In this document: positions 17,278 through 25,505 of the stretch, in pieces
Layout of the letters: each line of letters begins with the position of its first letter
How positions within the stretch are numbered: the stretch's first letter is position 1
Assembly (NCBI GenBank): GCA_016711875.1
Contig: JADJSD010000023.1
Span: 310,001-374,000 of the forward strand
Reading direction: 5' to 3'
DNA from: Betaproteobacteria bacterium
GTDB lineage: Bacteria > Pseudomonadota > Gammaproteobacteria > Burkholderiales > Usitatibacteraceae
DNA: 64,000 nucleotides
Notes under the pieces: generated by a model
Told to the model about the DNA's origin: nothing
Database searches by the model: none
What the model saw: the letters and a program-made list of their open reading frames with translations, nothing else
Made by a program: the position numbers and the translations under genes

Positions 17278-18218
17278 TGCGAAACGCCACGCTCCGGCAG
17301 TTGCGGGTCTTCGAGAGCGCCGCGAGGCACCTGTCGCTCACGCGCGCGGCGCAGGAACTGCACCTCACGCCGCCGGCCGTCTCGATCCAGGTGCGCCAGC
17401 TCGAGGGGCATGCGAAGGCATCCCTCTTCGAGCGCAGCGGCCGCGGTTTGCGGCTCACCCAGGCGGGCGAGGCCGTCCTCGTCCACACCCGGGAGGTGCT
17501 CGCGCAGATCCGCGGCGCGGAAGAGGCCATCGCGGACCTCGAGGCCCTCGGCCGGGGGCTCCTCGACGTGGCCGTCATCAATGCGGGGGACCACTTCTTC
17601 CCCTGGCTCGTGGCGGCCTTCCGCGAGCTGCACCCCGGCATCCGCGTGCGCATCACCGTGCGCAACCGCGACGACCTGCTCGGCCGCCTCGCGGCGCACG
17701 AAGTGGACCTCGCGGTGATGAGCCATCCGCCTTCGGAGCCGCGCTTCGCCGCGTCCGCCTTCGCGCCGCACCCGCACGTCATCGTGGCGGCGCCGGGCCA
17801 TCCGCTCGCCGCCCGGAGACGGGTGCCACTCGCGAGCCTCGCCCGGGAGGCGCTCCTCACCCGCGAGCCCGGTTCGGCCACCCGGCTCGCCATGGACCAG
17901 GCCTTCGCCGAGGGCGGCGTGGTGCCGGGCGTCGAGATGGAGATCGCGAGCAACGAAACCCTCAAGCAGGCCGTGGCGGCGGGACTGGGCATCGGGTTCC
18001 TGTCGGCCCATGCCGTGCTGAACGAGGTCGATCGCGGTACGCTTGCGATCGTGGACGTGAAGGGCTTCCCGGTGATGCGGCAGTGGTACGTGGTGCGGTT
18101 GGGCGCGCGCCGCCTGCCGCGCATCGCGCAGGCCTTCGAGCGGTTCCTGCTCGAGCGCGGCGCCGGCCTCATCGGCGCCCCGCCCACGGGTCCCCGTCAA
18201 TCGAAAGGCAGGAATTGA
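17277..18218 (+). CDS. LysR-family transcriptional regulator
   Basis: 313 residues. The N-terminal winged helix-turn-helix (LRQLRVFESAARHLSLTRAAQELHLTPPAVSIQVRQLE) is followed by a linker helix and a periplasmic-binding-like effector domain from ~90. The HTH and the C-terminal QWYVVRLGARRLPRIAQAFERFLLERG resemble the CbbR/CysB-like group, but no CO2-fixation genes are nearby, so the effector is unknown. The start codon is embedded in the operator palindrome. The 3' end overlaps the CDF transporter gene by 4 bp, so the two are probably coexpressed. Confidence 0.92.
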   Translation: MRNATLRQLRVFESAARHLSLTRAAQELHLTPPAVSIQVRQLEGHAKASLFERSGRGLRLTQAGEAVLVHTREVLAQIRGAEEAIADLEALGRGLLDVAVINAGDHFFPWLVAAFRELHPGIRVRITVRNRDDLLGRLAAHEVDLAVMSHPPSEPRFAASAFAPHPHVIVAAPGHPLAARRRVPLASLAREALLTREPGSATRLAMDQAFAEGGVVPGVEMEIASNETLKQAVAAGLGIGFLSAHAVLNEVDRGTLAIVDVKGFPVMRQWYVVRLGARRLPRIAQAFERFLLERGAGLIGAPPTGPRQSKGRN

Positions 18219-19108
18219 GCGCGCGCTCGCCGATCTTCTACGCCGGCCTGTCCATCGTCACCTCGATCTTCACGATCGTGGTGAAGTTCATGGCGTATTC
18301 CCTCACGGGCTCGGTCGGCCTGCTCTCGGACGCGCTCGAGTCGTTCGTGAACCTGGCGGCGGCGCTCGTGGCGCTCGCCACGCTGTCCTACGCGCACTCC
18401 GGCGCCGACGAGGACCACAACTTCGGCCACGAGAAGGCGGAGTACTTCTCGAGCGGCATCGAGGGGGCGCTCATCTTCGTGGCCGCCGCCGCGATCATCT
18501 GGAGCGCGGTGCCCCGGCTCATCGCGCCGCAGCCCATCGAGCAGGTCGGTCTCGGCCTCGTGCTCTCGGTGGTGGCCGCCGGCGCGAACCTGCTGTGCGG
18601 GTGGGCGCTGCTCAAGGGCGCGCGCGAACACCGCTCGATCACGCTCGAGGCGGATGCCCACCACCTCCTCACGGACGTGTGGACCACGGTGGGCGTCATC
18701 ATCGGCGTGGGCCTCGTCGCGGCCACGGGCTGGCTGCTGCTCGATGCGCTCATCGCCATCGCGGTGGCGCTGCAGATCCTGTGGACGGGCTTTCGCCTCA
18801 TGCGCCGTTCCTTCGACGGCCTCATGGACCGGGCGATTCCCCCGGCCGAGCGCGAGGCGATCGTGAAGGTGCTCGAGCAGGTGCGGGCGCTGGGCGGCGA
18901 CTACCACCGCCTGCGCACGCGCGCCGCCGGCAAGGTGAGCTTCGTGGACGTGCACGTGCTCGTGCCGGGGACGATGAGCGTGCACGCGGGGCACGACCTC
19001 GTGGAGAAGCTGGAGAACGAGATTCGCGCGCAGGTGCCCCACGTCGAGGTGCTCACGCACCTGGAGCCCGTGGAGGATCCGCGCAGCTGGGAGGAGGGAC
19101 GGGCATGA
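18215..19108 (+). CDS. Cation diffusion facilitator (FieF-like metal/H+ antiporter)
   Basis: Exports divalent metals (Zn, Fe or Cd class) across the inner membrane in exchange for protons. 297 residues from a TTG that overlaps the LysR stop (TTGA) and follows AGGCAGGA. Six membrane segments carry the metal-site motifs SDALESFVN in TM2 and the HHLLTDVWTT (HxxxD) pair in TM5, and the cytoplasmic domain ends HVEVLTHLEPV. The histidine-rich loop GADEDHNFGHEKAEYFSSG is typical. Metal specificity is not predictable here. Confidence 0.92.
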   Translation: MSARSPIFYAGLSIVTSIFTIVVKFMAYSLTGSVGLLSDALESFVNLAAALVALATLSYAHSGADEDHNFGHEKAEYFSSGIEGALIFVAAAAIIWSAVPRLIAPQPIEQVGLGLVLSVVAAGANLLCGWALLKGAREHRSITLEADAHHLLTDVWTTVGVIIGVGLVAATGWLLLDALIAIAVALQILWTGFRLMRRSFDGLMDRAIPPAEREAIVKVLEQVRALGGDYHRLRTRAAGKVSFVDVHVLVPGTMSVHAGHDLVEKLENEIRAQVPHVEVLTHLEPVEDPRSWEEGRA

Positions 19109-19479
19109 CCGCCATCGCGATTTCCATCGGCGGGCATTCGCTCGCCGCCACCCTGGGCGACGGGCCGGCTGCCCGGAAGCTGGCCGACTCGTTGCCGCTC
19201 ACCCTGTCCCTCGCCCGGTGGGGCGACGAATACTACGGGGCGCTGCCGGTGAAGCTGCCCGCGGGCGAGCCGCGGCGCGACGTATTCGAGGTGGGCGAAC
19301 TCGCGCTCTGGCCCGACGGCAACGCGTTCTGCATCTTCTTCGGGCCGACCCCCGCGAGCCATGGGACGGAGCCGCGCATGGCCTCGCCGGGCATCGGGCT
19401 GGGGCGGATCACGACGGACGCCGCCGTCCTGAAATCGTCGGGACCGGCCTTGCGCGCGAACCTCGCTCGCCTCGACTGA
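19105..19479 (+). CDS. Cyclophilin-like fold protein (TM1367-type)
   Basis: 124 residues. The pattern WGDEYYGALPVKLP, then FEVGELALWPDGNAFCIFFGPTP, then GLGRITTD matches the small cyclophilin-like domain family (DUF369/TM1367-like), whose biological role is not established and which lacks proven isomerase activity. Cytoplasmic. The ATG overlaps the CDF stop (ATGA), making a LysR-CDF-cyclophilin-like unit. Confidence 0.8.
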   Translation: MTAIAISIGGHSLAATLGDGPAARKLADSLPLTLSLARWGDEYYGALPVKLPAGEPRRDVFEVGELALWPDGNAFCIFFGPTPASHGTEPRMASPGIGLGRITTDAAVLKSSGPALRANLARLD

Positions 19480-19519
19480 CGGGGCCGACCTTTCCGCCAC
19501 CGCCCTGACGACCCCCGCC

Positions 19520-21081
19520 ATGCGACGACACGTTCCGCCCCTTCTCGCCCTCCTCGCCGCCTGCGCCGCGCTCGTTCTCGCCGGTTGCGCGAGCCAGCCC
19601 CTCGAGCGCCCGCCGCGCCCCGCGCCCCGCTTCGCCGCGCCCCCGAAGGCCGACACGGCATTCGCGGCCATCGAGCAGTCGCTGCGGAAGTCGAACGGGG
19701 ACGGCGTCTCGGGCTTCGAGATCCTCGACCACAACGAGAACGGCCTGCGCTGGCGGCTCGCGCTCGTCGACTCGGCGCGCCACACGATCGACCTGCAGTA
19801 CTACGTGTGGTTCGGCGACACCGTGGGGCGCCTGCTCATCAAGCGGGTGATCGACGCGGCCGACCGCGGGGTGAAGGTGCGCATCCTCATCGACGACCTC
19901 AACTCGCTCCTGCGGGACGCCGCCACCGTCGACCTGCGCGACGAACTGCTCGCCACCATCGACTCGCACCCGAACGTCGAAATGCGCCTGTTCAACCCCT
20001 GGACGCGCCGCGACCTCGTCGGACGGGCCGGGGAGGCGGTCGGGGAGATGGCGCGCCTCAACCAGCGCATGCACAACAAGTCGATCATCGTCGACAACCA
20101 GGCGACGATCCTGGGCGGGCGCAACCTCGGCGACGAGTACTTCGGGCTCAACCCCGCGTTCAACTTCCACGATCTCGACGTGATCGGCATCGGGCCCGTC
20201 GCGCGGCAGGCCTCCGCGGTGTTCGACCGTTACTGGAACAGCGACTGGGTGCTGGCGGTCTCGGCGCTGAAGCTCCCCATGAAGCGCGGGGCCGCCGACG
20301 CGGCGCGCGACCGGATGGCCCGGGAACTCGCGGGCAACCGGTCCCTCGCGAACATCCCTCTCGCGCCGCGGGACTGGGGCGGGAAATCGCTTCGCTCGCC
20401 GGGCGGCTCCACGCCGGCCGCAGCGAGGTGCATTCGGACCTGCCCGAGGACGGTGCCATCCGCCACGTGATGATGGAGACGCTCTTCCGGCTGGGCGGCA
20501 CGGCGAGGCGCGAGCTCCTCATCGTGAACGCCTACATCATTCCCTCGGAGCGCTTCGTCGAGGGCCTGCGGGACCTTCGCCGCGCCGGCGTGCGCACGCG
20601 CATCCTCACGAACTCGCTCGCTTCCCACGACGTCCCGGCCGTGAACAGCCACTACAAGTCGTGGCGAAGGCCGCTGCGGGAGGTGACCGACGGTCTCTTC
20701 GAGATGCGCCACGACGCCTCGATCCAGTCCCTGGCCGTGGATACGCCGCCCACCCGCGGCGAATTCATGGGCCTGCACTCCAAGGGCATGGTGGTGGATC
20801 GCGAGCGCGTCTACATCGGCTCGATGAACTTCGACCCGCGCTCGGCCGGCATCAACACGGAGATGGGCGTGCTCATCGAAAGCGCCCCGCTGGCCGCGGC
20901 GCTCGCGCGCGCCTTCGAGCGCGACATCGCCCCGGCGAATGCCTGGCGGGTGGACATGGACGCGCGCGGCTCGCTCTCGTGGACGAACGACCGCGAGAGC
21001 GTGTCGATGCAACCCGCGCGGAATTTCTGGCAGCGCGTCGAGGACGTCTTCTTCATGGCCTTCCCCCGCGATCTCTACTAG
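19520..21081 (+). pseudogene. Phospholipase D/cardiolipin-synthase-like lipoprotein, interrupted by a 1-base frameshift
   Basis: ClsC/YmdC-type protein with two HKD motifs that makes or remodels phospholipids at the envelope. The first half (lipobox LAGC at residue 23; HNKSIIVDNQATILGGRN) reads from 19520. The second half (HSKGMVVDRERVYIGSMNFDPRS through VFFMAFPRDLY) reads in the next frame. Adding one G to the GGGG at 20376-20379 joins them as RDWGREIASLAGRL and yields 520 residues, a normal length. Both active-site halves are intact, so a consensus error is likely. Convergent with the M81 peptidase gene. Confidence 0.88.
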
Positions 21082-21099
21082 CGGCGAAAGGCGCCCCGG

Positions 21100-22617
21100 T
21101 CAGGGCTTCCAGTCGAAGTCCTCGTCCAGCGGGAATATCGGCCGCGGCACGTCGCGGTAGGGCACGCGCTTCAGCACCGGTGTGGTGAGCCCGGGCACGT
21201 CCACCTCCACGATCCGGTCGTCCGGGAACACCTCGTCGAAGGCCGCCCGGAAATGACCGCGCGACTTCACGACGACCGAGCGCGCCTTCGCCACGTCGAG
21301 GCCGAAGCACTCGAACATCGCGATGTCCTTCGCCTGCTGGCGCACGCTCACCACCGCCACGCGGATGCCGCCGACGCGAACGAGCGCCATGGGCCCGAGC
21401 GAGATGGTGTGGCCGGCGGAGATCCCGCGGCGGCCGACGAGCGGGCCGTCGTGCAGCGCCTCCACGACGCCGTCGGCCTCGAAGACGCCGCCGGAAAGCG
21501 GGTGCGTCTCGTCTCGGTTGAAGCGGGCACGGAACGCCGCGCCCCGGCCGAGCCGGTGAGCCTCGGCCGCGAGGGCCGGGTCGTAGAAGATGCCCAGGAG
21601 CGCCCCTTCGACGCCGGCCTCGTGGAAGGCCTTCAGGATCCAGATCGTGTTGCCGCGCCCGCCGCCGCCGGGGTTGTCGGCGACGTCGGCGAACAGGAGT
21701 GCGGGCTTCGCGGCGTCCTTCCCGCAGGCGTGGGCGAGCCGGGTCGCGTCCTCGAGTGAAGTGAGGTTCGGCACGTAGCGGCCGCGCTCGGTCCACAGGC
21801 GCGCGGCGATGTCGCGGGCGAGCCCGTCGGCGAGGGCCGGGTCCGCGCGCGTGGTGACGATGACGCTCATCCCGTTCTTCTGCGTGTCACCCAGCGAGAA
21901 GCCGCTCACGACCGAGACGTTCATCACGCGACCGTCGATCTTCGACTGGCCGTACGCGATGATATCCGCGTAGGGGCCGCTCTTCGTGTTCTGGGTGACG
22001 GAAGGCGGGATCATCGGCAGCTTCACGAACCCCGCCGCGGCTTTCGTGCCCGCGAGCATCTCCCGCATGAGCCTCGCGGATTCCTCGCCGCGCTCGTGCA
22101 TGTCCACGTGGGGGTTGGTGCGGTAGGCCACGAGGACGCTCGCGGCGTCCACCATGCGCCGGGAGACGTTGGCGTGCAGGTCCAGCGTCGCGATCACAGG
22201 GACGTCCGGCCCCACCAGCTCGCGTACGCGCTCGAGGATGACGCCGTCCGGGTCCACCTCGCCCGTGCCGATGGCCGCGCCGTGCAGCGACAGGAACACG
22301 CCGTCGACCGGCAGCGCGGCGCGCAGGCGCGAGGCGATGCCGTCGGCCACCTCGAGGAAGAACGGGTGGTCGATGGGGCCGCTCGCGCCCACTGTCGTTC
22401 CCATGAGCGGCACCGGGGTCCAATCGCCGGTCGCGTCCATGCCCGCGACGAAGCCGGACTGCGTCTTGGGTCCGCGCGGGTGCTCGCCGCGCCAGTCGGC
22501 CGCCATGTCGCCGCCGTAGCAGAGGTAGTTCGCCTCGAACTCCGCCTTGGTGGCGACCGGCGAGTGGGCGTTCGATTCGAGCATGAAGGCGGCGAGGGCG
22601 ATGCGCGGGGCGGTCAT
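21100..22617 (-). CDS. M81-family metallopeptidase (MlrC/microcystinase-C like)
   Basis: 505 residues covering the DUF1485 N-terminal catalytic domain (MTAPRIALAAFMLESNAHSP... GVFLSLHGAAIGTG) and the MlrC C-terminal domain. Likely zinc ligands appear as DLHAN (ATLDLHANVS) and the histidine of NPHVDMHERG. The family includes MlrC, which degrades linear microcystin products, but most members act on unknown small peptides or amides. It is divergent from two solute-binding protein genes, which suggests uptake and hydrolysis of a peptide-like compound. Confidence 0.9.
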   Translation of the reverse strand: MTAPRIALAAFMLESNAHSPVATKAEFEANYLCYGGDMAADWRGEHPRGPKTQSGFVAGMDATGDWTPVPLMGTTVGASGPIDHPFFLEVADGIASRLRAALPVDGVFLSLHGAAIGTGEVDPDGVILERVRELVGPDVPVIATLDLHANVSRRMVDAASVLVAYRTNPHVDMHERGEESARLMREMLAGTKAAAGFVKLPMIPPSVTQNTKSGPYADIIAYGQSKIDGRVMNVSVVSGFSLGDTQKNGMSVIVTTRADPALADGLARDIAARLWTERGRYVPNLTSLEDATRLAHACGKDAAKPALLFADVADNPGGGGRGNTIWILKAFHEAGVEGALLGIFYDPALAAEAHRLGRGAAFRARFNRDETHPLSGGVFEADGVVEALHDGPLVGRRGISAGHTISLGPMALVRVGGIRVAVVSVRQQAKDIAMFECFGLDVAKARSVVVKSRGHFRAAFDEVFPDDRIVEVDVPGLTTPVLKRVPYRDVPRPIFPLDEDFDWKP

Positions 22618-22689
22618 GGGAATCCTGCCTTGGAGTCAACCCGGATGCTAGCATCCACCTGTCGGTCCCTCGAACCTCCAGCCCCTCCC

Positions 22690-23808
22690 ATGAAAACGAT
22701 TCGCATTGCCGCGCTCGCGTGCCTTCTCGCGGCGCACGCCACGCTGCCCGCCCGGGCCCAGTCGGAACCCATCCGCATCGGGCAGTCGATCAGCCTGACC
22801 GGCGCCGCGGCCGATCACGGCAACGCCGTGCTCGCCGGCGTCAAGGCGGCGCTCGCCAAGGCCAACGCGGAAGGCGGCGTGCGCGGCCGGCGGATCGAGC
22901 TCCGGGTGCTCGATGATGCGGGCGATGCGGCGAAATCCGGCGCGAACGCCAAGGCGCTCGCGCGGGATGCCGGCATCGTCGCGCTGTTCGGCGGCGTCGA
23001 GGGCGGTCCCTGCGTGGCGCAGATGAAGGAGGCGGTCGAGGCGGGTGTCCCGCTCGTGGCCTGCATGGCCGGTTCGCCCGAGCTTCGCGACCCGGGGCAC
23101 CGCCTCGTCTTCCCCGTTCGCGCCGGACACTACGACGAGTTCGCGCGCCTCATCGAGCAGGCGATCCGCTACGGCATGGGCCGCATCGCCTTCGTCCATT
23201 CGGACAGCGACACCGGCCGCAGGCACCTCGCCAACGTGCGCAAGCTGCTCGCCGCCCAGGGCCGGGAACTCACCCTCGCGCTCGCGATGCCGTCCAAGCC
23301 GGACATGAAGGCGCTGGCGAAGCAACTCGTGGACGGGCGCATCGAGGCGGTCTTCAACCACGGCTCCTTCGCGACGTATTCCCAGCTGCTGCGCGAGACG
23401 CGGGCCCTCGGCGCGACGACGCAGTTCATGGCGGTGAATTCGGGCGCCCAGCAGATGGTGCGGCTGCTCGGCCCGGATGCCAAGGGGCTCATCTTCACCC
23501 AGGTCGTGCCGTTCCCCTGGGGCATGGAGCGCGCGATCGTGCGCGAATACCAGGTCGCGCTGCGCAAGCTCGATCCGCAGGCCGCGTATTCATTCAGCAG
23601 CCTCGAGGGCTACATCAGCGCCCGCGTGCTGGTCGAGGCGCTGCGGCGGGCCAAGTCACCGACGCGCGAGGGACTCGTCCAATCCCTCGAGGGCATGGAA
23701 ACGCTGGAGCTGGGCGGTTTCGCCTTGTCCTACGGTCGCGATTCGCGCGCGGGCTCCGCCTTCGTCGATACGGTCATCGCCACGTCGAAAGGCGATTTCC
23801 GCCACTGA
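22690..23808 (+). CDS. Branched-chain-amino-acid-type ABC substrate-binding protein
   Basis: 372 residues, with a signal peptide ending LPARAQS and then a type I periplasmic binding fold (IRIGQSISLTGAAADHGNAVLAGVKAALAKANAEGGVRG and ALFGGVEGGPC). Binds amino acids, amides or aromatic acids for an ABC importer. No permease or ATPase gene is nearby, so it would depend on a transporter elsewhere or act as a sensor component. The ATG at 22690 is chosen for the signal peptide; the longer open frame is antisense to the M81 gene. Confidence 0.93.
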   Translation: MKTIRIAALACLLAAHATLPARAQSEPIRIGQSISLTGAAADHGNAVLAGVKAALAKANAEGGVRGRRIELRVLDDAGDAAKSGANAKALARDAGIVALFGGVEGGPCVAQMKEAVEAGVPLVACMAGSPELRDPGHRLVFPVRAGHYDEFARLIEQAIRYGMGRIAFVHSDSDTGRRHLANVRKLLAAQGRELTLALAMPSKPDMKALAKQLVDGRIEAVFNHGSFATYSQLLRETRALGATTQFMAVNSGAQQMVRLLGPDAKGLIFTQVVPFPWGMERAIVREYQVALRKLDPQAAYSFSSLEGYISARVLVEALRRAKSPTREGLVQSLEGMETLELGGFALSYGRDSRAGSAFVDTVIATSKGDFRH

Positions 23809-23818
23809 GCGGGGAAGC

Positions 23819-23838
23819 GTCCGGGGTCATCCCCGGAC
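23819..23838. other. Perfect hairpin between the two solute-binding protein genes
   Basis: Stem GTCCGGGG, loop TCAT, stem CCCCGGAC, 10 bp after the first binding-protein stop. No T-run follows, so it may be a weak terminator or an mRNA 3'-end stabiliser. Confidence 0.4.
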
Positions 23839-23902
23839 CCGGCAGGATTGACGCCGCCGCCCCGGGGCTCGGACAATCGGGTTCCCTTCGAGCGAAACCC
23901 CC

Positions 23903-25456
23903 ATGAAACGACTGCTCTGCCTGCTTGCGGCCACGCTCTTCGCGTTGCCGGCCCTCGCCCAGAACCTCGTGCTCGGCACGAAGCTCGAGCTCAACACGCT
24001 CGACCCGCACTTCTTCGCGGCCTTCCCGACGGGCTCCTCGCACCAGTACCTGTACGACAAGCTCATCGTGCTCGATGCGAAGTTGAAGCCCCGGGCGGCG
24101 CTCGCCGAAAGCTGGAAGCTGGTGGACGACCTCACGTGGGAGTTCAGGCTGAGGAAGGGGGTCACCTTCCACGACGGCTCGCCCTTCTCGGCGGACGACG
24201 TGCTCTTCACGCTCGAGCGCGTGCCGAACGTGCCCAATTCGCCCAACTCGTTCTCGCAGTACACGCGCGGCATCGAGAAGGCGACGAAGGTGGATGATCA
24301 CACGGTCGTCCTGCGCACCAAGGCGCCCAACCCGATGCTGCCCAACGACCTGTCGAACGTCTTCATCGTGTCGGCGAAGGTCGCGAAGGGCGCGACGACG
24401 GCGGACTTCAATTCCGGCAAGGCGGCCATCGGCACGGGCCCCTACAAGCTCGTGGAATGGGTGAACGGCGAGCGGCTCGTGGTCGAGCGCAACGACCGCT
24501 ACTGGGGCCCGAAGGGGCACTGGGCGAAGGTGACCGAGAAGGTCATCTCCAAGGACCCGACGCGCCTCGCGGCGTTCCTGTCGGGGCAGGTGGACGCGAT
24601 CGACGCGGTGCCCATCGCGGACCTCGATCGCCTGCGCAAGGAGGGACGCTTCGGCCTTTACCGCGGCGCCGCGGCGCTGGTGCATTACGTGGCGCTCGAC
24701 TCGGCCCGCGACGTCTCGCCCTTCGTCACGGCCAAGGACGGCAAGCCGCTCGCCTCGAACCCGCTCAAGGACCCGCGGGTGCGCAAGGCCCTTTCGCTTT
24801 CGGTGAACCGCGACCTGCTGGTGAAGCGCGTCATGGAAGGCAGCGGCATCCCCGCGAGCCAGCTCCTGTCGGCCGAGTTCCCCGGCGCCAGCAAGTCGCT
24901 CAAGCCCGATCCTTTCGACCCGGCGAAAGCGCAGGCCCTGCTGAAGGAGGCCGGCTGGGGCGAGGGCTTCCGCATCGTGCTGCACGCGACGGCCGACCGC
25001 TATCCCAACGACGCGGCCGTGGCGCAGGCCATCGCGCAGATGTGGACGCGCATCGGCTTGAAGGCGGAGGTGGAGACGCTCCCGGGCTCCGTGTTCTTCA
25101 CGCGAGCCTCCAAGCAGGAGTTCAGCGCCTTCGCGGCCCAGTACGGCGCCGAGGAGGCCGCCAACAGCCTGCGCGCCCTCGTGGCCACGTCGACACCCGC
25201 CAAGGGATTCGGCACCGCCAACCGTACGCGCTACAGCAACCCGGTGGTCGATTCGCTCCTGCAGGAGTCGATGGTCACGATGGACGACGAGCTGCGCCAG
25301 GCGAAGCTCGAGCGCGCCATCAATTTCGCCATGGCGGACCAGCCCCTCCTGCCGGTCTTCTACCCCATCTTCGACTTCGCCGCGAAGAAGGGCCTCGTCG
25401 TGACCCCGACGGCGCAGCGCCGGTTCAACGGCCTGATGGTCGCCCCGGGGAAATAG
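23903..25456 (+). CDS. Peptide-type ABC substrate-binding protein (SBP family 5)
   Basis: 517 residues. The signal peptide ends ALPALAQ, and the mature protein is a full DppA/OppA-like fold (LDPHFFAAFPTGSSHQYLYDKL, WEFRLRKGVTFHDGSPFSADDVLFTLERV, GTGPYKLVEWVNGERLVVERN). Delivers peptides or similar solutes to an ABC importer. As with its neighbour, no permease or ATPase genes follow. Its place beside an M81 peptidase agrees with a peptide-scavenging role, since M81 and SBP5 genes are often neighbours. Confidence 0.93.
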   Translation: MKRLLCLLAATLFALPALAQNLVLGTKLELNTLDPHFFAAFPTGSSHQYLYDKLIVLDAKLKPRAALAESWKLVDDLTWEFRLRKGVTFHDGSPFSADDVLFTLERVPNVPNSPNSFSQYTRGIEKATKVDDHTVVLRTKAPNPMLPNDLSNVFIVSAKVAKGATTADFNSGKAAIGTGPYKLVEWVNGERLVVERNDRYWGPKGHWAKVTEKVISKDPTRLAAFLSGQVDAIDAVPIADLDRLRKEGRFGLYRGAAALVHYVALDSARDVSPFVTAKDGKPLASNPLKDPRVRKALSLSVNRDLLVKRVMEGSGIPASQLLSAEFPGASKSLKPDPFDPAKAQALLKEAGWGEGFRIVLHATADRYPNDAAVAQAIAQMWTRIGLKAEVETLPGSVFFTRASKQEFSAFAAQYGAEEAANSLRALVATSTPAKGFGTANRTRYSNPVVDSLLQESMVTMDDELRQAKLERAINFAMADQPLLPVFYPIFDFAAKKGLVVTPTAQRRFNGLMVAPGK

Positions 25457-25478
25457 CCCCGGGCGCGGTGGCCGGCCG

Positions 25479-25505
25479 GGGGCGAAACGACTATAGTTTC
25501 ACCCC
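25479..25505 (+). promoter_or_regulatory. Inverted repeat abutting the start codon of the GspE-like gene
   Basis: GGGGCGAAAC (25479-25488) and GTTTCACCCC (25496-25505) are inverted repeats with one mismatch and a 7-nt spacer. The right arm ends at the base before the ATG. The centre contains TATAGT, a fair -10 box. No Shine-Dalgarno sequence is visible, so the palindrome could be an operator over a near-leaderless promoter or a translation-blocking hairpin. Confidence 0.4.
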
